In this document: in pieces, positions 18,069-26,777 of the stretch
How the letters are laid out: each line of letters opens with the position of its first letter
Position numbering within the stretch: position 1 is the stretch's first letter
Assembly (NCBI RefSeq): GCF_000518985.1
Contig: NZ_JAEQ01000015.1
Span: 1 to 64,000 of the forward strand
From: Chelativorans sp. J32
GTDB taxonomy: Bacteria; Pseudomonadota; Alphaproteobacteria; Rhizobiales; Rhizobiaceae
Direction: 5' to 3'
Length of the DNA stretch: 64,000 bases
The notes under the pieces: model-generated
Seen by the model: the letters and a program-made list of their open reading frames with translations, nothing else
Databases searched by the model: none
What the model was told of the DNA's origin: nothing
Made by a program: the position numbers and the translations under genes

Positions 18069-19049
18069 TTGACCCTGCGAAACGATATTTCCACTGGTCT
18101 AAAGCGCACCGCTGGCAGATTGTGGCCCGCGGCTGCAGCCGACACGAACGATAAGCGCTCGTCAAGGTCGCTCCTTCGAGCGCTCGCGGTGCTGTTGCTC
18201 CTGGGGTTCGTGACCCTCACTGCTTTGCTTGTCTGGGCGCTGCAGGACGTGCCCTGGCGCGATGTCGCCAGCGGTTCAATCGGGGCTATGCAAGCTGAAG
18301 AAGCCAACTCTGGATCTCCCGCCGAGCAAAACGGCTATGCATCAAGAGCGGACTTCCCGCCGCATCTCGTCGATGCCGTGCTCGCGGTTGAAGATCGTCG
18401 TTTTTACGACCATTTCGGCCTCGATTTACGCGGCATCGCCAGAGCGGTGGTGAGCAATTTCCAGGCCGGCGCGATCGTGCAGGGCGGGAGCACGATTACC
18501 CAGCAACTCGTCAAGATCGCCTATCTGCGCCATGACCGCACGTTCAAGCGGAAAATCCAGGAGGCAGTGATCGCCGTGTGGCTGGAGCAAAGACTCGATA
18601 AGGACGAAATCCTTACCCGCTACCTCAACAGCATCTACCTTGGCGCAGGTGCGACGGGCATGCCAGCCGCGGCGCGTGTGTATTTCGACAAGAAGGTAGA
18701 AGATCTCGATCTTGCCGAATCGGCACTGTTGGCCGGCCTGATCCGCGCCCCCTCAATGCTCAATCCATTGGAAAATCCGGAAGGAGCCGTCACGCGCGCC
18801 AATCTGGTGCTCGATCTCATGGTTGCGGACGGAAAGCTGACCGCGGCTGAGGCCGAGACTGCAAAAAGACGCTACGGGGAGCTGGTGTTATCTCCGGGAT
18901 CGGACAGACGCTCCACCATCTTGCCGGCTGGTTCGGGAAGCCCCGCGGCATGCAACGTCAACGCCTGTGCACGGGCTTATCGTTCGTTCCACCCGTCAGA
19001 TTGCACGTACCAGCCCTATAGCGGCCCGCGCCGGCTGTGCGAGAAATAG
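18069..19049 (+). CDS. Monofunctional GT51 peptidoglycan glycosyltransferase with BA14K-like tail
   Basis: The 326-residue protein has an N-terminal membrane anchor (about 33-57), then a complete GT51 transglycosylase domain: LVDAVLAVEDRRFYDHFG (catalytic Glu), GGSTITQQLVK, RKIQEAVIAVWLE, LNSIYLGAGATGM and ESALLAGLIRAPS. There is no penicillin-binding transpeptidase domain. The last 27 residues (ACARAYRSFHPSDCTYQPYS onward, ending RRLCEK) resemble the BA14K motif of rhizobial and Brucella surface proteins, with paired cysteines. It should polymerise glycan strands from lipid II. The start is a TTG at 18069 or one 17 codons later; neither has a clear ribosome site. Confidence 0.85.
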   Translation: MTLRNDISTGLKRTAGRLWPAAAADTNDKRSSRSLLRALAVLLLLGFVTLTALLVWALQDVPWRDVASGSIGAMQAEEANSGSPAEQNGYASRADFPPHLVDAVLAVEDRRFYDHFGLDLRGIARAVVSNFQAGAIVQGGSTITQQLVKIAYLRHDRTFKRKIQEAVIAVWLEQRLDKDEILTRYLNSIYLGAGATGMPAAARVYFDKKVEDLDLAESALLAGLIRAPSMLNPLENPEGAVTRANLVLDLMVADGKLTAAEAETAKRRYGELVLSPGSDRRSTILPAGSGSPAACNVNACARAYRSFHPSDCTYQPYSGPRRLCEK

Positions 19050-19051
19050 GC

Positions 19052-19342
19052 CTATACGCGCGAAACGAAATCCGCAGCAATGCGCAACTCGCGCAACGGG
19101 CGTACCTTGGCCGTTGTCTCGGAATAGATTGGGTGCGCCTTGTAAGCGGCCAAGGCAGCCTCGTCGCGGAACTCCCCATAGACCACGACGTCTACCTCGG
19201 TCCCGAGTTGGTCCACCTTGCGATTAATTCCTATTTCGAAGAAATCGCTGTGCGGAATCTGGCCCAGCCCACGCAGATGTTCGGCGATCAGATCGACATC
19301 CTCCTGATTCCTGGCACTGAAGAAAACGATGTGACGAATCAT
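19052..19342 (-). CDS. Dabb (stress-responsive A/B barrel) domain protein
   Basis: This 96-residue protein has the Dabb pattern: MIRHIVFFSAR at the start, a central acidic region, VDVVVYGEFRDEAALAAYKAHP and a final RELRIAADFV strand. Dabb proteins form dimeric ferredoxin-like barrels, with roles from stress response to small-molecule catalysis; no specific activity can be named. The ATG at 19342 follows AGGAGG at 8 nt. It ends 2 bp from the glycosyltransferase gene, which converges on it. Confidence 0.88.
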   Translation of the reverse strand: MIRHIVFFSARNQEDVDLIAEHLRGLGQIPHSDFFEIGINRKVDQLGTEVDVVVYGEFRDEAALAAYKAHPIYSETTAKVRPLRELRIAADFVSRV

Positions 19343-19456
19343 GTGGTCGCCTCCTAGGCTGGGTGTCGCGGGCAAAGGCGCCCTCATGCGGAAGAAGTCA
19401 AGCGGGACGGATCGTAGCCTTTGCCTGATTTACATGCCGGCCGTGTTCGGCCGCCG

Positions 19457-19930
19457 CTAGCCCACCTCAGGTCGGATGCCAATGTCCGTGCGGTCGACCA
19501 CCTCCCGTAAAGCGAAGGCAGAGACGATCTTGATGACATGAGGCATCCCGCTCAGCCAATCCTTGTGGATGCGTTCATAGTCCTCCAGATCGCGGGCCGC
19601 GATGCGCAGGATGTAGTCATACTCCCCCGACATCAGGTGACAAGAAAGGACATTGGGGCAACGCTTGATCGCCGCCTCGAAGTCGCTCAACGTTTTCTCG
19701 AACTGACCTGAAAGTGAAACATGCACGATCACCGTCATACCGTGGCCGAGCGCTGCGTTGGAAATCTTGGCGTGATACCCCTTGATGAAGCCGGCCCGCT
19801 CGAGATTGTCGAGTCGCCTGGAACAAGCCGATTGCGAGAGACCTACTCTTTCCGCGAGAGCCGCATTGGGCATGCGGCCGTCTTCCTGGAGCGCACTTAA
19901 AATTGCAATATCGATCCGATCTAAAGCCAT
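19457..19930 (-). CDS. aldR: Lrp/AsnC family regulator, probable regulator of alanine dehydrogenase
   Basis: The 157-residue protein has an N-terminal winged helix-turn-helix ([20 protein letters not shown], then [21 protein letters not shown]) and a C-terminal RAM ligand-binding domain ([28 protein letters not shown]). It is divergent from ald with 142 bp between the starts. That arrangement is seen for AldR-type regulators that activate ald in response to alanine, so I infer the same here. The ATG at 19930 follows GGGAGGAA; 23 extra codons upstream are out of character. Confidence 0.9.
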   Translation of the reverse strand: MALDRIDIAILSALQEDGRMPNAALAERVGLSQSACSRRLDNLERAGFIKGYHAKISNAALGHGMTVIVHVSLSGQFEKTLSDFEAAIKRCPNVLSCHLMSGEYDYILRIAARDLEDYERIHKDWLSGMPHVIKIVSAFALREVVDRTDIGIRPEVG

Positions 19931-20072
19931 TTTTCGCAATTCCTCCCGTGAAATGTTATCGGAGCGCAAGAATTCGCGGTACCGACGGGGATGGGTCAAT
20001 ATATTCGCAAGGACCTTTCGGGCCCTTTGTGATTTCCTAAAACCGTCGAATTACGGCCGGCTGGAGGCAGCA
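19931..20072. promoter_or_regulatory. Shared regulatory region of the Lrp-type gene and ald
   Basis: The 142-bp gap between the divergent starts must hold both promoters and any Lrp-type operator. It is AT-richer than the genes around it (for example AATATATTCGCAAGG-like sequence on the minus strand and TGTGATTTCCTAAAA on the plus strand), as expected for Lrp-type sites. I could not define one operator. Confidence 0.5.
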
Positions 20073-21188
20073 ATGCGTATCGGATGTCCCAAGGAAATCA
20101 AGAACCATGAATACCGCGTCGGACTGACACCGGGCGCGGTGCGCGAATATGTTGCTCATGGTCACGATGTTCTCGTCGAGACCGGTGCCGGCACCGGGAT
20201 TGGAGCCGATGACAATGCCTATAGGATCGCCGGCGCTAAAATCGCGAAGACGGCTGAGGAGGTTTTTGCCCGCTCGGACATGATCGTGAAGGTGAAGGAG
20301 CCGCAGCCCTCCGAATGGGTGCAGCTTCGCGAAGGTCAAATCCTCTACACCTATCTCCACCTTGCACCGGATCCCGACCAGACCAAGGGGCTGATCGAAA
20401 GCGGCGTGACGGCCGTTGCGTATGAAACCGTAACCGACGATCGCGGAGGACTGCCATTGCTTGCGCCCATGTCAGAGGTAGCGGGACGGCTTGCCATTCA
20501 GGCCGGCGCCGCTGCGCTGCAAAAGGCAAATGGCGGGCGGGGCGTGTTGCTGGGAGGCGTGCCCGGTGTCCTCCCGGGAAAAGTATCCATCATCGGTGGC
20601 GGAGTCGTCGGGCTTAACGCGGCCAAGATGGCCGTAGGTCTGGGAGCTGACGTAACGGTCATCGATCGTTCGATTTCCAGATTGCGCCAGTTGGATGATT
20701 TGTTCGGCGGGCGTATCCACACGAGATATTCGACCGTTGAAGCCGTCGAAGAGGAATGTTTTTCAGCGGACTTGGTAATCGGCGCCGTGCTGATTCCCGG
20801 TGCGGCCGCTCCCAAGCTGGTCACCCGCGAAATGCTATCCGGCATGAAGAAAGGTGCCGTACTCGTGGACGTCGCAATCGATCAAGGCGGCTGTTTTGAG
20901 ACTTCGCGTCCAACCACACACTCGGACCCGACCTACGAAGTGGACGGAATCATCCATTATTGCGTTGCGAACATGCCGGGGGCGGTGCCGGTCACGTCTG
21001 CGCACGCCCTCAACAACGCCACCCTGCCCTTTGGCTTGCAACTTGCGGACAGAGGTCTTCAGGCACTGGCGGACGATCCGAACCTGCGCAACGGTCTCAA
21101 TGTGCATAAGGGCCGCATCACCAACCGTGCGGTTGCGGATTCCCTAGGCTACGAAATGATCGAACCGAAAGCGGCCATTGCTGCATAG
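20073..21188 (+). CDS. ald: Alanine dehydrogenase
   Basis: The 371-residue enzyme interconverts L-alanine and pyruvate plus ammonia with NAD. It begins [20 protein letters not shown], has the substrate-binding region [11 protein letters not shown] and THLHLAP-like YTYLHLAPD, and the nucleotide-binding [20 protein letters not shown]. The family motif [13 protein letters not shown] and [20 protein letters not shown] are present. Length is as expected. The ATG follows GGAGG; a longer open frame upstream is spurious. It is divergent from its probable regulator. Confidence 0.97.
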   Translation: MRIGCPKEIKNHEYRVGLTPGAVREYVAHGHDVLVETGAGTGIGADDNAYRIAGAKIAKTAEEVFARSDMIVKVKEPQPSEWVQLREGQILYTYLHLAPDPDQTKGLIESGVTAVAYETVTDDRGGLPLLAPMSEVAGRLAIQAGAAALQKANGGRGVLLGGVPGVLPGKVSIIGGGVVGLNAAKMAVGLGADVTVIDRSISRLRQLDDLFGGRIHTRYSTVEAVEEECFSADLVIGAVLIPGAAAPKLVTREMLSGMKKGAVLVDVAIDQGGCFETSRPTTHSDPTYEVDGIIHYCVANMPGAVPVTSAHALNNATLPFGLQLADRGLQALADDPNLRNGLNVHKGRITNRAVADSLGYEMIEPKAAIAA

Positions 21189-21235
21189 GAAGACCGGAAG
21201 GCGTCAGCCGTCCGACCTCCGAAGCCAATGATCCG

Positions 21236-21802
21236 CTAGCGCACGAAATCATCGATCCTGCGCAACGTGACGCGGCGGTTCTCCCAATTTTCGTAAGGAG
21301 TCTGCACGAGCAAGGACTCCTCTCCATAGCCGACCGTCTCGAGCATACGGGAAGGGATACGGAAGCGGCGGACAAGGAGATTCTTCAGCGATTGCGCGCG
21401 CGCTTCGGAAAGGGGCAGATTATAGTCCTGTGAGCCGACAGCATCAGTATGGCCCTCCAGGAGGATACGCGTCCCTGGCCGACGGCGCAGTATCTGGCGC
21501 AAAGCAGAGGCTATGCGTTCCACCTTCTGATATTGCGAAGGCGGGATATCCGCGGAGTTGAATTCGAAATTGATCGCCTGAATGTCTATTGAAGGCGCGC
21601 GCCGGCGCAGATCCGGGCGTCTCTTCAACTGTTCGACGGTCACCCTTTCTTCAGGCCTGACGCGCTGACGAGGTGCGGCATCCAAGCGGCGCAGGATCTG
21701 CGTCTCCGAAGGCATCTCTGCCTGCGCAAAAGCCGACGGAGAAAGAGCGGTCACCGTGGCAGCGGTGAAGCTCGTGAAAATGAAAGAGCGGCGATTCAAC
21801 AT
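21236..21802 (-). CDS. OmpA-family periplasmic peptidoglycan-binding protein
   Basis: The 188-residue protein has a signal peptide, probably twin-arginine type (NRRSFIFTSFTAATVTALSP, ending SAFAQA), then a polar linker and an OmpA C-terminal domain: INFEFNSADIPP, ILLEGHTDAVGSQDYNLPLSE ARAQSLK (the peptidoglycan-binding Asp and Arg region) and VGYGEE. It lacks an outer-membrane barrel and a lipobox, so it is likely a soluble periplasmic protein holding onto peptidoglycan. GGAGCATATT precedes the ATG. It lies between ald and the GNAT gene. Confidence 0.88.
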   Translation of the reverse strand: MLNRRSFIFTSFTAATVTALSPSAFAQAEMPSETQILRRLDAAPRQRVRPEERVTVEQLKRRPDLRRRAPSIDIQAINFEFNSADIPPSQYQKVERIASALRQILRRRPGTRILLEGHTDAVGSQDYNLPLSEARAQSLKNLLVRRFRIPSRMLETVGYGEESLLVQTPYENWENRRVTLRRIDDFVR

Positions 21803-21890
21803 AATATGCTCCGAACATTGATACGGGCGGCATCATGCTGAGCACAGCTGAATCGCAAATGCACGGGACCGGCAGAACGCCTGGAGGGCC

Positions 21891-22460
21891 TTAATGAAGA
21901 AGCACGTCTGCGCGCGCTTCAGGGGAGAGCTCACGTACCGTCTCTTCCTTCCGCCAGATCGGGGAAAAGCCGAGCTTCTGGTAAAGCGGCAAGGCGGCCG
22001 GGTGGTCCAGAGTGCACGTCTCCACCGATACCACCCGCGGCTGGTGTTCCCAACCTGCCTGGATTGCCGCTCCCAGGAACCACCTCCCAAGCCCGCACCC
22101 GATGGCGTGGGGCATCAGCCCGAAATGGACGAGACGACATTCCTGTTCGGTAATCCGCCGCAACTCGAAGAAGCCGGCCGGTGCCCCGTCCATGTAGAGA
22201 ACGCGGATATCGGTTCTGGGACTATCCAGCCTTTCCTTGAGATCCGTGTCGGAAAGCGTCAGCGCTGCGGTCCAGTGCCAATCCCTGCCGACACGGTCGT
22301 AAAGATAGCGATAGAAATGAATGGGCATGGAACGGCATTTGAGGAGCGCCAAATGCATCCCCATCGGTGACGGCGGATATCGCTGCGGCTGAGCGTCCAT
22401 CCGCAGATGCGTCACAACCGCCGTCAGCGTGCGGGTACGGGAGTTCGGCTTCCCGCTCAT
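21891..22460 (-). CDS. GNAT family N-acetyltransferase
   Basis: The 189-residue protein shows the GNAT fold: DRVGRDWHWTAALTLSD, VLYMDGAPAGFFELRR, CRLVHFGLMPHAIGCGLGRW (acetyl-CoA pyrophosphate loop, G-C-G-L-G) and DHPAALPLYQKLGF. The acceptor substrate cannot be told. Its ATG at 22460 overlaps the TGA of sseA (ATGA), so translation is probably coupled to sseA. Similar GNAT-SseA pairs occur in rhizobia, but no shared pathway is established by the sequence. Confidence 0.88.
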   Translation of the reverse strand: MSGKPNSRTRTLTAVVTHLRMDAQPQRYPPSPMGMHLALLKCRSMPIHFYRYLYDRVGRDWHWTAALTLSDTDLKERLDSPRTDIRVLYMDGAPAGFFELRRITEQECRLVHFGLMPHAIGCGLGRWFLGAAIQAGWEHQPRVVSVETCTLDHPAALPLYQKLGFSPIWRKEETVRELSPEARADVLLH

Positions 22461-23302
22461 TTCTCCCCCGTCACCACCGGCGTATCCTGCTGCTTTCCCC
22501 ACTCGCTCCATGAACCGTCATAAAGACGATTGTCCCTATGGCCGAGTGATTCGAGCGCCAAGGTAATGACGGCCGCCGTCACACCCGAGCCGCAGGACGT
22601 CACAACAGGCGTGGAAAGATCGATTCCCGCCGCCTCCAGGCGTTCGCGCAGGCGGTCGAGCGGCAGAAACGACCCATTCTCGGCAAGGGAGGAGGAAGGA
22701 ACATTCACCGCTCCGGGCATATGGCCGCCGCGAAGGCCGGGCCTCGGCTCGGGCTCGGTTCCGTTGAAGCGGCCGGACGCGCGGGCATCGGCAATCTGCG
22801 CTTCTCGCCGCTCCACGATGCCGCGCATCTCCTCGAGGAGAACGACGCGGTTTGAATCGAATTCCGAAACGAAGGCGGACGGAGCGATCTTGGTCTGCTC
22901 GCGCGTGACCGGCCGGCCCTCGGATCGCCACTTATCGAAGCCGCCATCGAGCACGAACACTTTCCTCGCACCCATGATGCGAAACAGCCACCAGACGCGC
23001 GGAGCGGACATAAAGCCCGGACCGTCATAGACGACGATGGTGTCGTCCTTCGAAATTCCCATCGAACTTGCATGGCGCTCGAAGGTCAACGGGTCCGGCA
23101 ATGCATGTGGCAAATCGGACTCGGGATCCACCACCAGATCCTGATCGAAGAACACCGCGCCGGGAATATGCGCAGCGTCATACTCGGCCCGCGCGTCGCG
23201 GCCTGGAAAGTACCAGGACCCGTCGATGATCGACAGTCCTGGACTGCCAAGGCGCTCTTCGAGCCAATCGGCGGACACAACAAATGGACTCTTCTCGCTC
23301 AT
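22457..23302 (-). CDS. sseA: 3-mercaptopyruvate sulfurtransferase
   Basis: The 281-residue protein has two rhodanese domains. The N-terminal one has IIDGSWYFPGRDARAEYDAA and HIPGAVFFD; the C-terminal one carries the active-site loop SCGSGVTA with Cys 237, which matches mercaptopyruvate sulfurtransferases rather than thiosulfate ones. The enzyme moves sulfur from 3-mercaptopyruvate to thiol or cyanide acceptors. The ATG at 23302 gives the usual N-terminus, with AGGTAG upstream; an ATG at 23332 is an alternative. It overlaps the GNAT gene by 4 bp. Confidence 0.93.
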   Translation of the reverse strand: MSEKSPFVVSADWLEERLGSPGLSIIDGSWYFPGRDARAEYDAAHIPGAVFFDQDLVVDPESDLPHALPDPLTFERHASSMGISKDDTIVVYDGPGFMSAPRVWWLFRIMGARKVFVLDGGFDKWRSEGRPVTREQTKIAPSAFVSEFDSNRVVLLEEMRGIVERREAQIADARASGRFNGTEPEPRPGLRGGHMPGAVNVPSSSLAENGSFLPLDRLRERLEAAGIDLSTPVVTSCGSGVTAAVITLALESLGHRDNRLYDGSWSEWGKQQDTPVVTGEK

Positions 23303-23403
23303 GCCATCTACCTGGGATGTTTGGGTGATCATCCACCCAATCGCGCGGAAAGAAAAGATTTTATCTAACCTCGACAGGAGGACCGGTTTTGGCGCGCTGG
23401 CAA

Positions 23404-24141
23404 TCAGGTGACGGGTAGCGGCCCGAAGCGGATACGGAAACGGCGGTTCTCCCGCCCCTTCTTTTCGATCTTCCCGATGTGGATTTCCCCAACTTCCCCC
23501 GTCCGCTCCACATGAGTGCCGCCGCAGGGCTGGCTATCGACAGAAGAATTCTCGCCGATGCAAACCAGCCGGATACGGCCGGCGCCAACGGGCGGCCGCA
23601 CATTCTTGGACTTCACAAGCCCCGGATTGGCGGCGAGCTCCTCCTGGCTGATCCAGCGGGTAAACACCGGATGATCGGCCCTCACCAGTTCCATCAATCG
23701 CTCGGTGACCTCCTCCTTAGTCCAGCCCGCCTCAGGGACGTCGAAATCGACGCGGGAATCCACTTCGTCCACGGCAGCGCCCGTTATGGGAAAAGGGCAT
23801 ATCACGCTCAGCAGGTGGCAAGCGGTGTGCATGCGCATCAGTTTGTAGCGGCGCTCCCAATCGATCGCGAGCTGTACCGTTTCACCCGCTTCCGGCAACG
23901 TTTCACCTTCGGCAGGCACATGGATTATGTCTTCCTTCGTTTCACCGGTGACGGTGGTGGCGATGGTTGTCTTCGACCCGTCCGGACGAAGGAAATGACC
24001 GCTATCGCCGGGTTGGCCGCCAGACGTGGCGTAAAAAATCGTGCGGTCGAGAATGATGCCACCGCGATCCGTGATTCCGAGGACCTTCGCCTCGGCCGAA
24101 GTCAGGTAGGGTTGTTCGCGAAAGAGCGCTTCAGTGGGCAT
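23404..24141 (-). CDS. Trans-acting alanyl-tRNA editing protein, AlaX type
   Basis: The 245-residue protein resembles the editing domain of alanyl-tRNA synthetase. It keeps the zinc motifs HTACH (RMHTACHLLS) and CGGTH (DSQPCGGTHV), and the glycine-rich FYATSGGQPGDSG near residue 40. AlaX proteins hydrolyse Ser- or Gly-mischarged tRNA-Ala. There is no synthetase core. GGAGAAG precedes the ATG. It is separate from sseA by about 100 bp and divergent from the broken lipase-like gene. Confidence 0.93.
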   Translation of the reverse strand: MPTEALFREQPYLTSAEAKVLGITDRGGIILDRTIFYATSGGQPGDSGHFLRPDGSKTTIATTVTGETKEDIIHVPAEGETLPEAGETVQLAIDWERRYKLMRMHTACHLLSVICPFPITGAAVDEVDSRVDFDVPEAGWTKEEVTERLMELVRADHPVFTRWISQEELAANPGLVKSKNVRPPVGAGRIRLVCIGENSSVDSQPCGGTHVERTGEVGEIHIGKIEKKGRENRRFRIRFGPLPVT

Positions 24142-24271
24142 CGCTTCTCCAGTCGGTTCGGGTTGACGATTTCAAGCAGGAATAACCATCTCGACAGGTC
24201 AGGGAAACGGCTGGTTTGGCTTTCTGCCGGGATGATGTCAAATGTCCTGCTGAATTGTCAGTCTCGCGGGA

Positions 24272-25457
24272 ATGCGCATGGCCCACCAAATCCCTAATTT
24301 CGTTTTCCGTGCGACCGCGGTTGCGGCGGCAGCCATCTTGACCACCGGATGGCTGGCCGAGCCATCAGGCCCCGGTCCCTTCTACAGGATTGATGAGGAG
24401 ATCAAAGCCTCGCCGGGAGACGTTCTTCGTGTGGAGCCGTTCCCTGGGCCGGTGGTCGTCGATGCGCAGGCTTGGCGTGTGCTGTATGTTTCGACGGGAC
24501 TTGCAGGCGAGCCCATAGCGGTCTCGGGTGTCATTGCCGCTCCGAAAGGCGGAGCGCCCGCGGATGGAAGGCCTGTCGTTGGCTGGGCGCACGGCACCAC
24601 AGGCGTGACGAGCCGCTGCGCCCCTTCTCTGCGCGCGGACTTTTTCGAACATGTTCCCGGCGCTGCTGAGCTCTTGAAGCGCGGCTATGTGGTCTCCTCA
24701 CCCCTATCTCGTTGGCGACAGCGAGGGGCGGGCCGTACTTGATTCCGTTCGTGCTGCAACAAAACTCAAGAATGCCGGCGCCTCGATGCGGTTTGCCCTC
24801 TGGGGGCATTCTCAAGGCGGCCATGCCGCGCTTTTTGCCGGTCAACTCGCTGCCGACTACGCGCCGGATCTCGAGCTTGCCGGCGTTGCGGTAGCCGCAC
24901 CGGCGACCGATCTCCCGAAACTTTTGGATGACGATCTTCAGAGCAAGGCCGGTAAGGTGCTCACTGCGTTTGCCATATGGTCGTGGAACAAGGTCTTCGA
25001 CGCCCCCTTGTCTCCCCTCCTCGATGCGCCCGCGATTGCCGCAGTCGATCGCATCGCAGACGATTGCATGGAGGACATTCTGCAGGGAATCGTTCTTATG
25101 GAGCGGGAGAAGGCGATCGATCGGGATTTCATTCACGGTGATCTGACGGAGGCCGAACCCTGGCGGACCTTGCTGCAGAGAAACACGCCTGATGCAAAAG
25201 CGGCTGGCGCGCCGCTATTCATCGCTCAGGGGAGTGCGGACCCGGTCGTCCGACCGGAGGTGACGCGAGATTTCGCAGAAGCGGCCTGCCGGAGTGGTCA
25301 TTCAGTCCAATTCCTTGTCGGAAAAGGGCTCGATCATATGGGGATCCTTTCGCGGGCCACGAGCTCTGCCGTTCAGTGGATATCTGACCGTTTCGCAAGA
25401 TCCCCGGCGCCAACTGATTGCGCAGATCTGCCGCGCGTCGATGACGGCACCGATTGA
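24272..25457 (+). pseudogene. Frameshifted secretory-lipase-like alpha/beta hydrolase
   Basis: Two plus-strand frames together match one alpha/beta hydrolase of the secretory lipase type. The first (24272-24742) has a hydrophobic signal region, VLYVSTGLAGEPIAVSGV and VGWAHGTTGV, and runs through LLKRGYVV at about 24690. The second (from about 24690 to 25457, next reading frame) starts PHPYLVGDSEGRAVLD and has the nucleophile motif WGHSQGGHAA, a later FIAQGSADPVV (Asp) and KGLDHMGI (His). Homologues carry a short segment with an ATDYxGLGTPG-like sequence between the two halves; it is missing here. I infer a small deletion of a length not divisible by three. A sequencing error is the other explanation. 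Confidence 0.8.
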
Positions 25458-25461
25458 AGGC

Positions 25462-26502
25462 TTAACCCGCCGGCGTCGGCTCGAAAGGCATCGAAATATT
25501 CGGCGTCTCTTCCATCCATCTCGGCACAGGAAGCTTCTTCTCGCGCAGGAAGGCGGGATTGAAGAGCTTGGATTGGTAGCGGGTGCCATAATCGGCCAGG
25601 ATCGTCACGATCGTGTGGCCGGGTCCCAAATCCTTGGCCATGCGAATCGCACCGGCGATGTTGATGCCGGTCGAGCCGCCCAGGCAAAGTCCTTCTTCCT
25701 GAACGAGCGAAAAGACGATCGGCAGCGCCTCCTCGTCGGGGATCTGATAGGAGAAATCAGGGCGGAAACCTTCCAAGTTGGCGGTGATACGCCCCTGCCC
25801 GATCCCCTCCGTAATCGAGCTTCCCTCCGCCTTCAGTTCTCCGGCGGTGTAATAGCTGAACAGCGCTGCTCCCAACGGATCGGCCAGCGCGATCTTTATG
25901 GCCGGGTTTCTATCCTTGAGACCCGCGGCCACGCCGGCAAGCGTGCCGCCGGTTCCGACCGCCGAGACGAATCCGTCAACCCTGCCATCCGTCTGGCGCC
26001 AGATCTCTTCCGCCGTGGTGCGGATATGCCCGTCGCGGTTGGCCACATTGTCAAACTGATTTGCCCAAATGGCGCCCTTCGGCTCCGTTCTGGCCAGCTG
26101 TTCGGCGAGCCTGCCTGAGATTTTCACGTAGTTGTTCGGATTCTTGTAGGGGACGGCGGGCACCTCTAGGAGTTCAGCCCCGAGGACGCGCAGCGCATCC
26201 TTCTTCTCCTGGCTTTGGGTGTCCGGAATCACGATCACCGTGCGATAGCCGAGTGCCTTGGCCACGACGGTTAGTCCAATCCCCGTATTTCCGGCCGTCC
26301 CCTCGACAATGACGCCGCCAGGCCGGAGCAGGCCGCGCCTCTCGGCATCGCGGATGATGAAGAGCCCTGCCCTGTCCTTGACCGATTGTCCTGGATTCAT
26401 GAACTCGGCCTTGCCGTAGATCTCGCAGCCCGTCTCCTCCGAGGCGCGCTTCAGACGGATCAGTGGCGTGTTTCCGATTGCTTCGATGACGGACGGGTGC
26501 AT
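25462..26502 (-). CDS. cysK: Cysteine synthase family protein (O-acetylserine sulfhydrylase)
   Basis: The 346-residue PLP enzyme makes cysteine from O-acetylserine and sulfide. Motifs are the PLP-lysine loop NPGQSVKDRAG, EGTAGNTGIGL (substrate loop, where many CysK proteins read TSGNTG), SAVGTGGTLAGVAAGLK (phosphate loop) and EEGLCLGGSTGINI. The ATG at 26502 follows GAGGAT; a 30-codon open extension is unlike the family. The protein is longer than E. coli CysK by about 20 residues at the C-terminus. It converges on the broken lipase-like gene. Confidence 0.9.
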   Translation of the reverse strand: MHPSVIEAIGNTPLIRLKRASEETGCEIYGKAEFMNPGQSVKDRAGLFIIRDAERRGLLRPGGVIVEGTAGNTGIGLTVVAKALGYRTVIVIPDTQSQEKKDALRVLGAELLEVPAVPYKNPNNYVKISGRLAEQLARTEPKGAIWANQFDNVANRDGHIRTTAEEIWRQTDGRVDGFVSAVGTGGTLAGVAAGLKDRNPAIKIALADPLGAALFSYYTAGELKAEGSSITEGIGQGRITANLEGFRPDFSYQIPDEEALPIVFSLVQEEGLCLGGSTGINIAGAIRMAKDLGPGHTIVTILADYGTRYQSKLFNPAFLREKKLPVPRWMEETPNISMPFEPTPAG

Positions 26503-26715
26503 GGCGGATCCTCGTTTCTGCGCGGGCGGAGACACATCTTGCCGCGTGCGGGATATCTGGTGCGTTCCAATCGAGCCTAGAAACCGGTTCATTCCGTTGC
26601 AAGTTCTCGTTTTCGCGCCGCTAGTGCCAGGTTGGCAAATAATTCGCGCTTAAGGCTCTTACGCAGACGAATTTTCCCGAAAACGGCCGCCGGTGCAGAA
26701 TAACCAGACCGCTAC

Positions 26716-26751
26716 AAAAACGCCCCACGGAAGATAAGCTTCCGTGGGGCG
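26716..26751 (-). terminator. Rho-independent terminator of the RhlE-like helicase gene
   Basis: A perfect 12-bp stem CGCCCCACGGAA/TTCCGTGGGGCG (26721-26732 and 26740-26751) with a 7-nt loop is followed on the minus strand by TTTTT (26720-26716). It lies 26 bp past the helicase stop. Confidence 0.9.
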
Positions 26752-26777
26752 TCGGACTTTACCTATCGAGCGGAGTG

